From Chloroflexi bacterium GWB2_54_36 (GTDB lineage: Bacteria; Chloroflexota; Anaerolineae; Anaerolineales; Anaerolineaceae), in NCBI GenBank assembly GCA_001796355.1, contig MGMG01000077.1:1-64000 (forward strand): a DNA stretch of 64,000 nucleotides, in the 5' to 3' direction. Below, in pieces: positions 30,266-39,852 of this stretch. The stretch's first letter is position 1; each line of letters begins with the position of its first letter. The notes below the pieces were generated by a model. That model ran no database searches, was not told the DNA's origin, and saw only the letters and a list, made by a program, of their open reading frames with translations. The position numbers and the translations under genes were made by a program.

Positions 30266-32064
30266 TCTTCCTCCAGCCGTAAGATCGCCATGAAGGCTTC
30301 CTGCGGGATTTCAACATTCCCCACCATCTTCATGCGCTTTTTACCGCGTTTCTGTTTTTCAAGCAGCTTTTTCTTCCGGGTAATATCGCCGCCATAGCAT
30401 TTTGCCAATACATCCTTGCGCAGTGCTTTGACATTGGCGCGTGAAATGATGCGCCCGTCTGCGGACGCCTGAATCGCGACATCATACAGCTGCCGCGGGA
30501 TCAATTCCTTCAGCTTGGTAACCAATGCCTGACCTTTATGATACGCGTCTTCTTTATGAACGATGGTTGCCAGCGCGTCCATCTGCTCCCCGCCCACCAA
30601 CACTTCCAGTTTGGTCAGGTTGCCTGGTCGGTAATCCGCCAGGTGATAATCCATCGAGGCGTAACCACGGGTGCGCGACTTAAGATCATCAAAGAAATTT
30701 ACGACCAATTCGGAAAGCGGAATCTCGTAGGACAACTGCACCCGGTTGGGAGCTGGATATTCCTGCTCTTTGAAGATCGCATGCCGTTTTTTGGTCAGTT
30801 CCATGATCGTACCGTAGAACTCGGTCGGGGTGATGATTTGCAGCACCATCCACGGCTCGCGGATTTCGACAATCGACCCGGGGTCTGGCAGCAGTGCTGG
30901 CGAATCAATCCGGATGAATTCCTGGTTGATCAACTCGATTTCGTATTCCACCGACGGCGCGGTAACCACAATATCCAGGTCGTACTCGCGCTCCAGCCGT
31001 TCCTGAATAATCTCCATGTGGAACAATCCCAGGAAGCCGCAGCGGAAGCCAAAATTGAGGGCCTGCGATTTTTCCGGTTCATATACCAGCGAAGCATCAT
31101 TTAATTGCAGCTTTTCCAGCGCTTCGCGCAGATCACCATAATCGTCACCGTCCACTGGATAAATGCCGGCGAATACCATCGGCTTGGGGTGGCGAAAACC
31201 GGGCAGCGCTTCCGCAGCCAAGTTCGTCGGATTGGTAATTGTGTCACCCACGCGGCATTCCGCCACTGTTTTTAATCCGGTGGCGACATAACCGACATCG
31301 CCGGGCAGCAATTCTTTGACCGCCCGCATGGTGGGCGAAAAAATGCCAATCTCGACCGGGCGCACATCCGCGAAGGTTGACATCATCCGCAGCGAGTCTC
31401 CGGATGCAATTTGGCCTTCGACAACCCGGACATAAGCCACCACTCCTTTGTAGGAGTCATAGTGCGAATCGAATATCAGCGCTCGCAGCGGCAGGTTGAC
31501 GTCGCCGGTCGGGGGCGGGATGGTGCGCACGACCGCCTCCAGCACCTGTTCGACATTGATCCCCTCTTTCGCAGAGATGGCAATAATGTTTTCCGGATCG
31601 ACCCCCAGCAGATTGTGGATATCGTTGGCCACTTCTTCTGTACGGGCCGATGGCAAATCGATCTTATTGATCACTGGAACGATGGCCAGGTCGGCCTCCA
31701 GCGCCAGATAGAGGTTCGCTAGCGTCTGAGCCTCGATGCCCTGGGTGGCATCCACCACCAAGACAGCACCTTCACAGGCTAATAAAGCCCGGCTGACCTC
31801 GTAGCCGAAGTCGACATGCCCGGGGGTATCGATCAAATTGAGTTCATATTCGATGCCATCTTGGGCGGCATACTTCATCCGCACGGCTGAGGCTTTGATG
31901 GTGACGCCTTTTTCACGTTCAAGGTCCATGCTGTCCAGCACCTGGTCCACCATGTCGCGATCTGAGATGGTGCCGGTTAGCTGCAGCATACGGTCCGCCA
32001 GCGTTGATTTGCCGTGGTCGATGTGCGCGATGATGCAAAAATTACGGGTGAATTCAGTTCCCAT
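30262..32064 (-). CDS. lepA: Elongation factor 4 (LepA)
   Basis: [53 protein letters not shown]-terminal [40 protein letters not shown]. Start trimmed to MGTEFTRN. Confidence 0.98.
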   Translation of the reverse strand: MGTEFTRNFCIIAHIDHGKSTLADRMLQLTGTISDRDMVDQVLDSMDLEREKGVTIKASAVRMKYAAQDGIEYELNLIDTPGHVDFGYEVSRALLACEGAVLVVDATQGIEAQTLANLYLALEADLAIVPVINKIDLPSARTEEVANDIHNLLGVDPENIIAISAKEGINVEQVLEAVVRTIPPPTGDVNLPLRALIFDSHYDSYKGVVAYVRVVEGQIASGDSLRMMSTFADVRPVEIGIFSPTMRAVKELLPGDVGYVATGLKTVAECRVGDTITNPTNLAAEALPGFRHPKPMVFAGIYPVDGDDYGDLREALEKLQLNDASLVYEPEKSQALNFGFRCGFLGLFHMEIIQERLEREYDLDIVVTAPSVEYEIELINQEFIRIDSPALLPDPGSIVEIREPWMVLQIITPTEFYGTIMELTKKRHAIFKEQEYPAPNRVQLSYEIPLSELVVNFFDDLKSRTRGYASMDYHLADYRPGNLTKLEVLVGGEQMDALATIVHKEDAYHKGQALVTKLKELIPRQLYDVAIQASADGRIISRANVKALRKDVLAKCYGGDITRKKKLLEKQKRGKKRMKMVGNVEIPQEAFMAILRLEED

Positions 32065-32492
32065 TCCGCGGATAGTATAACCGATAATTCCCAGCCGTTG
32101 ACGGCTGATTATGCGCCGGCGGATTGACATGGCCGTGGTGATGTTTGGGGCAGCACTGGGTCGGGTCTGAAAGTATAAATCCCGTGCAAATTAAGCAATG
32201 GTTTATTGTGATTTTGCAACCAACTGTGGTAGGACCCACTCCTCCATTATCCTGTTTGGCGTAAGGGTGGGTCTGCTGCCAAGAATAAAACACCTGCGGA
32301 CCAATTGGCCTGCCGGAAGTGATAGACCATCAGCGACCAGACCCGCCCTGTGTTGGCTGTGAAGGAGTCCAGGTTAACTGTAGGGGCCCTAGAATTTTCT
32401 CAACGCCTCAGAACAGAAGATTACCCCGGTGTCCGATCAAAACCTGGGCACGGGATTAATGAAATGGTTGAAAAACTTTAATCATCCCTGTA

Positions 32493-32534
32493 CCCTTCGA
32501 TTGGCTCAAGCGGCGCCCGGAGCCTGTCGAAGGG
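32493..32534. repeat. Palindromic 'CCCTTCGA..GGCTC / GAGCCTGTCGAAGGG' element
   Basis: cccttcgattggctcaagcggcgcccggagcctgtcgaaggg forms an inverted repeat. Confidence 0.85.
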
Positions 32535-32591
32535 CACGACTAGAAAATCTGTGCAACCCCCTGCCTGAGTATTCGGTTTTGGCCGGGCTTC

Positions 32592-33845
32592 CTATGCAGT
32601 CACGAACATCCGCATGCGCGGCTCTTCGGACTTATCCACTGCTTCGATCCGTTTGATCGCCTGATCCGCCAACCCGTACAGTGCCTTGGAATACGCCGAA
32701 TCGCGGCTCGAGCGTAAGGCAGGTTGCCCTAGCGCATCCGCCTTACGGGCAGCTTCATTGTCCTCCGGCAACAACATATTGACCGGGAATTTCAAGCGCT
32801 CCCCTACGCGTTCCGTCGTAATCGGGCTGGTCGGGTCATACCTGGAAATAACAAGTTGAATTCGGTCCTTCGTCATCCCCATGGCATTCCACAGGTCAAG
32901 GAAAAGCCGGGTATTGCGAATGGCGTTGATCGACTGGGCGGTCAATAAAACGACCACTTCGCTGGCATCCAGGGCTGCCAAGACCGCATCCGAGATATAA
33001 GAGTCGGTATTGAGCACAACATAATCGTAATGGCGGCGCATAAATTCAAGAATCCGCGCAAAAGCTTCGCCGGTAATTTTTTCGGCAAATTCGGGGCGCG
33101 GCGGCGCTGGCAAGATCGATATGCCCGTAGCGCGATTAAAAAGCATCACATTTTCGACCAGTTCGATGTCCAGTTCATTCAACCGCGGAACCAAATCCAT
33201 AACGGAAGCTTGCCCAAGTTCATTGAACATCAAATGGACATCGCCATATTGAATTGCGCCGTCCACCAGCACCACGCGCGCATCGTGATCGCGATCCATT
33301 AGCGCCAGCGCCAGGTTGGCTGCGACCGTCGTCGTTCCGATTCCGCCTTTGGCGCCATAGACAGCCACGATCTTACCCTGCGGTCCGCTCGGAACTGTAA
33401 CCTTGCGCTCTGGAGTTGCCATCCCAACAAATGCGGGTAACTTGGACCGGTCTTGTACCGCCAGCGTGGCGGCTCGCGTTAGCACATCGTTCAATTCTTT
33501 GACAGAAACGTCGTGGGTGATAAAGTCGCAAGCGCCTGCCCGGACAGCCTGCAGGACCACATCGGTATAATTATCTTGCGAAATAACGATCACCTGAGTG
33601 CCGGGGTATTCTTTCCGAATAATTTCGGTCAGGTTAATCCCGTTCATGTCCGGCAGGTTGTAATCCACCAGAGCAACGAGTGGTTTCTGTTCGCGGATGA
33701 CTTCCAAAGCATCCTGAGCCAGCAGGGAGGTATTGATCAAATCAACTTTATCGATCAAACCCAGCGTCTTCTGCATATGCTTCATCAATTGCGCGTTGTT
33801 CTCGACTAACAGCACTGTAACCGTTTCGCGTTCGCCGCTCATCAT
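32592..33845 (-). CDS. CpaE/TadZ-like protein: receiver domain + ParA/MinD-type ATPase
   Basis: Receiver: VTVLLVENNAQLMKHM..VALVDYNLPDMNGINL; ATPase: KIVAVYGAKGGIGTTTVAANLALAL..VVLVDGAIQYGDVHLMFNE. Confidence 0.92.
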   Translation of the reverse strand: MMSGERETVTVLLVENNAQLMKHMQKTLGLIDKVDLINTSLLAQDALEVIREQKPLVALVDYNLPDMNGINLTEIIRKEYPGTQVIVISQDNYTDVVLQAVRAGACDFITHDVSVKELNDVLTRAATLAVQDRSKLPAFVGMATPERKVTVPSGPQGKIVAVYGAKGGIGTTTVAANLALALMDRDHDARVVLVDGAIQYGDVHLMFNELGQASVMDLVPRLNELDIELVENVMLFNRATGISILPAPPRPEFAEKITGEAFARILEFMRRHYDYVVLNTDSYISDAVLAALDASEVVVLLTAQSINAIRNTRLFLDLWNAMGMTKDRIQLVISRYDPTSPITTERVGERLKFPVNMLLPEDNEAARKADALGQPALRSSRDSAYSKALYGLADQAIKRIEAVDKSEEPRMRMFVTA

Positions 33846-34215
33846 AAAACCTCCCTATTAAAAATACAGGCTCCACCGCTCCATACTTGCCACCGGTTAT
33901 TTACCCCCAATTTCAGGATCACAATACAAATCGCAAATATATATAGCAATGCGATTCACCCTTCAATATTGTTATGTGACCAGACAACTTCACTCTGTAT
34001 AATAATCTTACCACAAGGTAGATTATAGCCACCCCACATAATCGCCAAGTTCCAAAACAAATGGGTTTATGTTATGATAACTCGGGCACGGTTTTTGCAC
34101 CTTTATACACGAGGCGTTACCATACACCCGGGTACTAAGGGGGAAGTTACAAGAACCGTACCCCTGACATCCTTGACTGTTTTTATGCATAATATCCGGA
34201 GAGGATATACTTAGG

Positions 34216-35970
34216 ATGACAGCGACAGGTCTCTCGCAAAAGAGTGAAGGAATGAATACAGGCGGAAAATTTATACGCCCAAAAGAGGTTGCACAAAAAG
34301 CGGACAGCACAGAAGGTGTTTTGTCTGCCAGCTTACCTATTAATCAGGTTGAAATTAGTCCGGGAGATAACCATTACGAGTTAGAGTCAACGCCCTGGGC
34401 GAAAAAGATCGTTCGCCAGGCGGTACAGTCGGTTGACGATTGGTCAGACTTACAGAAAAACATTCGTTCCAGCCCCGACCGGGTGAAAACTCGGATGAAA
34501 GAGATTGAAAAGCAGTTTTCAGTCTATCGCCTGACCTACGCCAGCATCCTGTATAAAGCGTCTAAAGTCGAAGAGGACATCTGGGGTGTATTTTCCAACA
34601 TCATCGAAAATATCCCTCGTCTGGAACAACGGACCAAAAAACGCCCGCTCTTCTTGTATACCAATTCAGGTCTGCGCGACCTGAATCTAGCCTGGGAAAA
34701 TCTTTCCTCGCTGCAGGACGCTTTATCACGCTTATTGGATCGCGGACCGCGCAAGCTTGAATTCTATAACCGCATGCTCATCTACCGGGAAGACAAGCGG
34801 CAGGTGGATGTCCAACGCCGGCAAAATGAAACGCGCATCAATTTTGCCTATGAATCGGTCAAGAAAGCGCTAAATTTTGTTGAACGACAGACCAAGGATG
34901 ACCAGCCGATTTTCTTTGGCAATGAAATTCTCACCCTGGATGACGCGAAAACGGTCTGGAATGGATCGATCGAAAGTATTTTACAACTTCGCGCTAATCG
35001 GGCAGCGACGACCGAGTCGATTGTCGGACGCCTGCGCGGGCTCGAAGAATCCATCCGCGATTACCCAACTCTTTCCAAACAGGTTCAACGGACTGGCGAA
35101 CGCTTCCAACGCATGATTTCCTACCACGACCTGTTAGTTTCAACCGGGAAACGGGTCATCCCGCAACCGGAAATTGCGCGTGCATCCGTGATGATGTTCG
35201 AGCAAATCCCTGAATTTTGGACAACCGGGAACTATGCAGAATTAAAAGTGACTTTGGAGCGCGTCGAAAACTTCCTCAATTTCTATGAGAACACAGTGGA
35301 ATTGGAGGTTGCAGTTGGTGAACGACGCCGCACCGGTTTTGCGCAGGGAATGGCTGCTCCCACCATGGCAGGTGCGACCGGACTTTCCCCATTGATCAAT
35401 TTGGCGCGGGTGTTGGTTTCCGCTATTGACCAGCGCGACCGGTTTATGGTTGGACATTCGGAACAGGTGGCTAACCTGGCTTTGGCAACAGGACGCAAAC
35501 TTAACTGGTCTACGTCTGACCTTGAATTCCTAGAGCTTGCGGCTTTATTACATGATATCGGTAAAATCTCTATCCCGGAATCGCTGCTGACTAAAGTTAA
35601 ACCACTTTCCAGTGACGATTGGGATACGATTCACCTGCACCCCTATTACGGCGCTCAGATTATCCGGCAGATCAACCAATTTGCCCGCATCGTACCTTGG
35701 GTTTATCATCACCAGGAACGCTGGGATGGCACAGGGTATCCGGATCAATTGAGCAAACAGGAAATTCCACAGGCAGCATCGATCATCTCTATCGCTGAAT
35801 CTTTCTCAGCCATGACCTTAGAGCTGCCTTACCGGAATACACTCAGCCCATCCGAAGCGTTGCAATCAATCAAAGCCGAATCAGGAACGCAATTTGATCC
35901 GGAAGTTGTGGAAGCCTTCTCTGAAAGCCTCCCCACCGAGACTGAAAAACCATCGCCCACCGAAGAATAA
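34216..35970 (+). CDS. HD-GYP-type phosphohydrolase with long alpha-helical N-terminal region
   Basis: DQRDRFMVGHSEQVANLALATGRKL...LEFLELAALLHDIGKISIPESLLTKVKPLSSDDWDTIHLHPYYGAQIIRQI...PWVYHHQERWDGTGYPDQL. Confidence 0.92.
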   Translation: MTATGLSQKSEGMNTGGKFIRPKEVAQKADSTEGVLSASLPINQVEISPGDNHYELESTPWAKKIVRQAVQSVDDWSDLQKNIRSSPDRVKTRMKEIEKQFSVYRLTYASILYKASKVEEDIWGVFSNIIENIPRLEQRTKKRPLFLYTNSGLRDLNLAWENLSSLQDALSRLLDRGPRKLEFYNRMLIYREDKRQVDVQRRQNETRINFAYESVKKALNFVERQTKDDQPIFFGNEILTLDDAKTVWNGSIESILQLRANRAATTESIVGRLRGLEESIRDYPTLSKQVQRTGERFQRMISYHDLLVSTGKRVIPQPEIARASVMMFEQIPEFWTTGNYAELKVTLERVENFLNFYENTVELEVAVGERRRTGFAQGMAAPTMAGATGLSPLINLARVLVSAIDQRDRFMVGHSEQVANLALATGRKLNWSTSDLEFLELAALLHDIGKISIPESLLTKVKPLSSDDWDTIHLHPYYGAQIIRQINQFARIVPWVYHHQERWDGTGYPDQLSKQEIPQAASIISIAESFSAMTLELPYRNTLSPSEALQSIKAESGTQFDPEVVEAFSESLPTETEKPSPTEE

Positions 35971-35995
35971 CGAAACCCTCAAAAGGCAAAACACC

Positions 35996-36274
35996 ATGGT
36001 CAAAGTCCAGCCAGTGATTCACTATGCCCCCGAAACCTGCGCCTTTTGCACTGGAAATGGCAGCGGTCGATGTAAAGATGGCAACATTTATGATGTCTGC
36101 CCGGTTTGCAAAGGCATCGGAACGCTGTTAGTTGCTCAAACCGCAAAAAAATGCGCGTTTTGTTCCGGCAACGGAGCTGGACAAGCGCGTGATGGCTATG
36201 TTTATGACCGCTGCCCGGTATGCAAAGGCACCGGTTGGGCCTACGTATTCGAAGGTGAAATCGAAAACATGTAA
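35996..36274 (+). CDS. Small DnaJ-type zinc-finger-like protein (four C-x2-C motifs in two repeats)
   Basis: CAFCTGNGSGRCKDGNIYDVCPVCKGIG...CAFCSGNGAGQARDGYVYDRCPVCKGTG. Start trimmed to MVKVQPV. Confidence 0.85.
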   Translation: MVKVQPVIHYAPETCAFCTGNGSGRCKDGNIYDVCPVCKGIGTLLVAQTAKKCAFCSGNGAGQARDGYVYDRCPVCKGTGWAYVFEGEIENM

Positions 36275-36304
36275 TTTGTAAACAGCTACGATAAGTCATC
36301 TATA

Positions 36305-36332
36305 AAAGGACAGCATTCCAGCTGTCCTTTCT
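36305..36332 (+). terminator. Rho-independent terminator (possibly bidirectional, between convergent genes)
   Basis: aaaggacagc-attcca-gctgtcctttcttt. Confidence 0.85.
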
Positions 36333-36347
36333 TTATCCCGCCGCAAA

Positions 36348-37139
36348 TTACCCCTCAATAGGTTGGAACAAAGCCTGAATATAATCTTCGAACGAAGCCT
36401 GGTTTTGCGCCGGATATTCCAGCCAGACAAGAAATTCGGTATTTCCCTTTGGACCAAGCAGCGGTGAACGGATTAAACCCTTAATCCCAAATCCTTCTTG
36501 AACGGCGCCGGCGAGGACGTTCACCAACACTTGGCGATGCACTGCAGGGTCGCGGATTACCCCCTCCCCTTTGGCTGCATCTTGCCGGCCCGCTTCGAAT
36601 TGCGGTTTGATCAAGGCTACAACTTGGCCGCTCCCCTCGAACCAGCCTCTTGCAACCGGCAGTAAGATTTTCAACGAGATGAAAGATGCATCGATGGTGA
36701 CTAGCTGCACCGGCTGCGGCAAATTGATCATATAACGGGCGTTGGTCCGTTCCATCACCGTAACCCGTTCATCCTGCCTGATTTTCCAGTGCAATACCCC
36801 GTAACCGACGTCAATGGCATATACATGAGCCGCGCCGTGCTGCAGCAGGCAATCGGTAAACCCGCCGGTTGACGCGCCAATATCGGCGCAAACGAAGTTT
36901 TGCAAATCGACCAGCCCAAATGCTTCCAGAGCAGCATCCAGTTTTTCACCGCCGCGGGATACAAAGCGCGGGCCGTGATCAATGACAATTTCCGCCAGTT
37001 CTTCCACTTTGTCCGCCGGTTTGAATACCACCTGCCCGGCCACTCTCACCTGACCGGCCATCACCAATCGCTGAGCCAGGCTGCGGCTTTCGACCAGCCC
37101 GCGTTCCACCAGCAGGACATCCAAGCGGCTTTTCGGCAT
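36348..37139 (-). CDS. tlyA: TlyA family rRNA 2'-O-methyltransferase/hemolysin-like protein
   Basis: S4 domain RLDVLLVERGLVESRSLAQRLVMAGQVRVAGQ; FVSRGGEKLDAALEAFGL; ADIGASTGGFTDCLLQHGAAHVYAIDVGYGVLHWKIR. Confidence 0.95.
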   Translation of the reverse strand: MPKSRLDVLLVERGLVESRSLAQRLVMAGQVRVAGQVVFKPADKVEELAEIVIDHGPRFVSRGGEKLDAALEAFGLVDLQNFVCADIGASTGGFTDCLLQHGAAHVYAIDVGYGVLHWKIRQDERVTVMERTNARYMINLPQPVQLVTIDASFISLKILLPVARGWFEGSGQVVALIKPQFEAGRQDAAKGEGVIRDPAVHRQVLVNVLAGAVQEGFGIKGLIRSPLLGPKGNTEFLVWLEYPAQNQASFEDYIQALFQPIEG

Positions 37140-37209
37140 AGGCAGATTGTACCCGGTTTGCGCCTGTCGAAGCGCATCTGCCAGACATTACTTATGATAT
37201 GATTACCGC

Positions 37210-38079
37210 ATGCTTCGCGCCCTCATCAAATCCATGCGTCTGCGGCAGTGGTCTAAGAATGTGTTTGTGCTGGCTGCCGTAGTATTCGACCGCCAGTTAG
37301 GCCACCTGCCGGCAGTTCTGGCATCTCTGGCTGGCTTCGTTCTGTTCTGCCTTTTATCCAGCAGCGTATATTTGATCAATGACGTGTTGGATGTCAAAGC
37401 TGACCGCCAGCATCCGGAAAAACGCAACCGTCCGATCGCATCGGGCGCGCTGCCGATCCGAGTCGCGCTCGGCGCTGCATTTATCCTGGTAATGATCACC
37501 ATTCCGGCAGCATTCCTGTTATCCACAAACTTCGGCTGGGTGGCGCTGACCTATTTTCTGCTCAATCTGGCCTATTCCAACTGGCTGAAGCACATCCCGT
37601 TGCTGGATGTGATGATCATCGCAGCCGGATTTGTCCTTCGGGTGGCGGGCGGCGTGGTCTTGATTATCGTCGAGCGTTTTTCCCCCTGGTTATATGTCGT
37701 CACCACCCTTGGCGCGCTTTATATCGGATTTGGCAAGCGCCGCTCCGAACTGGCTCTTCTGGAAAACGAAGCCAACAGCCACCGCCGGGTGTTTGACGGG
37801 TACACCATTCCGCTGCTCGACCAGTTGATCCTGATCGTTTCCAGCACCACCATCATTGCGTACAGTTTGTACACCTTTTCGGCGCCCAACCTTCCGGCTA
37901 ACCACAGCATGATGTTGACGATCCCTTTTGTACTTTACGGCGTCTTCCGATACCTGTATCTGATTCAGGTCAAGCAAGCGGGTGGCGCCCCCGAGGAACT
38001 GTTGATCTCAGATCGACCGTTGCAGGCAACCATTGTCCTGTGGGGAATAGCCATCCTGATCATTTTCTACCTTTTTTAA
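37210..38079 (+). CDS. UbiA-family prenyltransferase, decaprenyl-phosphate phosphoribosyltransferase-like
   Basis: MRLRQWSKNVFVLAAVVF...YLINDVLDVKADRQHPEKRNRPIASGALP; several TM helices. Confidence 0.88.
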   Translation: MLRALIKSMRLRQWSKNVFVLAAVVFDRQLGHLPAVLASLAGFVLFCLLSSSVYLINDVLDVKADRQHPEKRNRPIASGALPIRVALGAAFILVMITIPAAFLLSTNFGWVALTYFLLNLAYSNWLKHIPLLDVMIIAAGFVLRVAGGVVLIIVERFSPWLYVVTTLGALYIGFGKRRSELALLENEANSHRRVFDGYTIPLLDQLILIVSSTTIIAYSLYTFSAPNLPANHSMMLTIPFVLYGVFRYLYLIQVKQAGGAPEELLISDRPLQATIVLWGIAILIIFYLF

Positions 38080-38086
38080 GTCAAAA

Positions 38087-39049
38087 ATGCCAGCGATCTC
38101 TGCAACTGCTCCCGGGAAATTGATTTTATTCGGCGAACATGCGGTCGTCTATAACCATCCGGCGATCGCCATCCCCTTCAATGGTGTGCACGCAAAGGCC
38201 ACAGTATTCGCCACGCCCATTGCCCCGACCGGCCGCGTGCGCATTGAAGCCCAGGCCATTGGGTTGGATCAAACCCTGGACCAACTGGCTGCCGACCATC
38301 CATTTGCCATTGCCATTCATGGGGTAATGAAAACACTGGGTATCCACTGGCTGCCCGCCTGCCACATCCGCATTACTTCGAGCATTCCTATCGCGGCCGG
38401 AATGGGCTCGAGCGCTGCAGTATCCATTGCCCTTTCCCGCGCACTGGCGACTTTTTTAGGTCACCCGTTGGAGGATTCGGCTGTCAATGTGATCGCTTTC
38501 CAGGTCGAACAGCAATCGCACGGCACGCCGTCCGGGGTGGATAACACGGTTATCAGCTTTGGTCGCCCGGTTTATTTTGTCCGCAACCAGCCCATTGAGT
38601 TTTTAATGATACGCGAACCGCTTGATTTATTGGTAGCCGATAGCGGCATAGCGGCTGCTACCGGTCCGATGGTGGCTGGCGTTTTGCAGCGCTTTCAGGC
38701 AGACCCTGAAACCTACGGAACTTATTTCGATCAAATCGCCAACCTGGTAAAACAGGCCCGCACGGATCTCGAAAGCAGCGCTGGAGTTCATCTCGGTCCG
38801 TTGATGACCGAAAATCACAGCCTGCTGCAAAAAATCGGGGTTTCGACGCCGGAACTGGACCGGCTGGTCGAAGCGGCTTTGGATGCTGGTGCTTTGGGCG
38901 CCAAATTGACCGGCGGCGGAGGCGGCGGCAACATCATCGCCCTGGTCGCCAACAACCAGATTGAAAAAGCCACCCAGGCTTTGTTGGCGGCCGGTGCGCA
39001 CCGGACCTGGCTGCTTAACTTACCGCGCTATAAGGAACCGGCCTCGTGA
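38087..39049 (+). CDS. mvk: Mevalonate kinase
   Basis: ATAPGKLILFGEHAVVYNHPAIAIPF; ITSSIPIAAGMGSSAAVSIALSRAL; LTGGGGGGNIIAL (GHMP motifs). Confidence 0.94.
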   Translation: MPAISATAPGKLILFGEHAVVYNHPAIAIPFNGVHAKATVFATPIAPTGRVRIEAQAIGLDQTLDQLAADHPFAIAIHGVMKTLGIHWLPACHIRITSSIPIAAGMGSSAAVSIALSRALATFLGHPLEDSAVNVIAFQVEQQSHGTPSGVDNTVISFGRPVYFVRNQPIEFLMIREPLDLLVADSGIAAATGPMVAGVLQRFQADPETYGTYFDQIANLVKQARTDLESSAGVHLGPLMTENHSLLQKIGVSTPELDRLVEAALDAGALGAKLTGGGGGGNIIALVANNQIEKATQALLAAGAHRTWLLNLPRYKEPAS

Positions 39050-39840
39050 TCACGTTCCTCAAATTGGGCGGCTCGCTCATTACCGACAAATCCACGCCGC
39101 GTAAGGCGGACATGGACGTTATCCGCCGTTTAGCGGCTGAAATCCGAACAGCTCAGAAGGAACTGCCACAGTTGAGGTTGTTGCTTGGGCACGGGTCTGG
39201 CTCTTTTGGGCACGTTCCCGCCCGTGAATACAACACGCGCAATGGAGTTCGAACTGTTTCCGAGTGGAACGGGTTTCTGGAAGTCTGGCGGCAGGCTCGC
39301 GACCTCAATCAGATCATGATCGAAGCTCTTACTCAGGCTGGCATTCCCATTATGGCCTTTCCACCCTCGGCTATCATCCAGGCTGCCGACGGCCAACCGG
39401 TTAGTGTCCAGTCCGAGCCGCTGCTTTCTGCCCTTAATTCAGGGCTGACGCCGCTGGTTGCCGGGGATGTTATTTTTGATAAAGTGCGCGGCGGTACCAT
39501 TTTTTCCACCGAAGACGTCTTCATGGCGCTCACAGCAACCAATCCTCCCGACCGAGTGCTGGTATGCGGCAAAGAAAGCGGCGTCTGGGAAGACTACCCG
39601 GCCAATACCCGCTTGATCCCCAAAATAACCTCTTCCAGCTACGAACAGTTGCAAAAATCGCTTGGCAACTCGGCTGGGATTGATGTCACAGGCGGAATGC
39701 GCACTAAAGTGGAACAAATGCTTAACCTGATAAAACGATACCCGAAAACCAGAGCAGTCATATTCTCAGGCAGCCAGCCAGGCGTTTTGTATGACGTGCT
39801 GGTCGGCCGCCCCCATGGAACGGTTATTGCGAATATTTAA
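39046..39840 (+). CDS. Isopentenyl phosphate kinase
   Basis: ITFLKLGGSLITDKSTPRKADMDVIRRLAAEI..LLLGHGSGSFGHVPAREYNT; amino-acid-kinase fold with the IPK-type GSFGH motif; 4-bp GTGA overlap with mvk. Confidence 0.92.
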   Translation: MITFLKLGGSLITDKSTPRKADMDVIRRLAAEIRTAQKELPQLRLLLGHGSGSFGHVPAREYNTRNGVRTVSEWNGFLEVWRQARDLNQIMIEALTQAGIPIMAFPPSAIIQAADGQPVSVQSEPLLSALNSGLTPLVAGDVIFDKVRGGTIFSTEDVFMALTATNPPDRVLVCGKESGVWEDYPANTRLIPKITSSSYEQLQKSLGNSAGIDVTGGMRTKVEQMLNLIKRYPKTRAVIFSGSQPGVLYDVLVGRPHGTVIANI

Positions 39841-39852
39841 GGAGATTGAAAT

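Noticed and set aside
32140-32590. Possible small gene or tRNA between lepA and the CpaE-like gene
   Set aside because: Only short ORFs with repeat-derived sequence; no cloverleaf or TTCRANY T-loop found.
34050-34200. Possible riboswitch upstream of the HD-GYP gene
   Set aside because: Some GC pairing is visible but I could not match it to a c-di-GMP-I/II or other known aptamer core; needs a covariance-model search.
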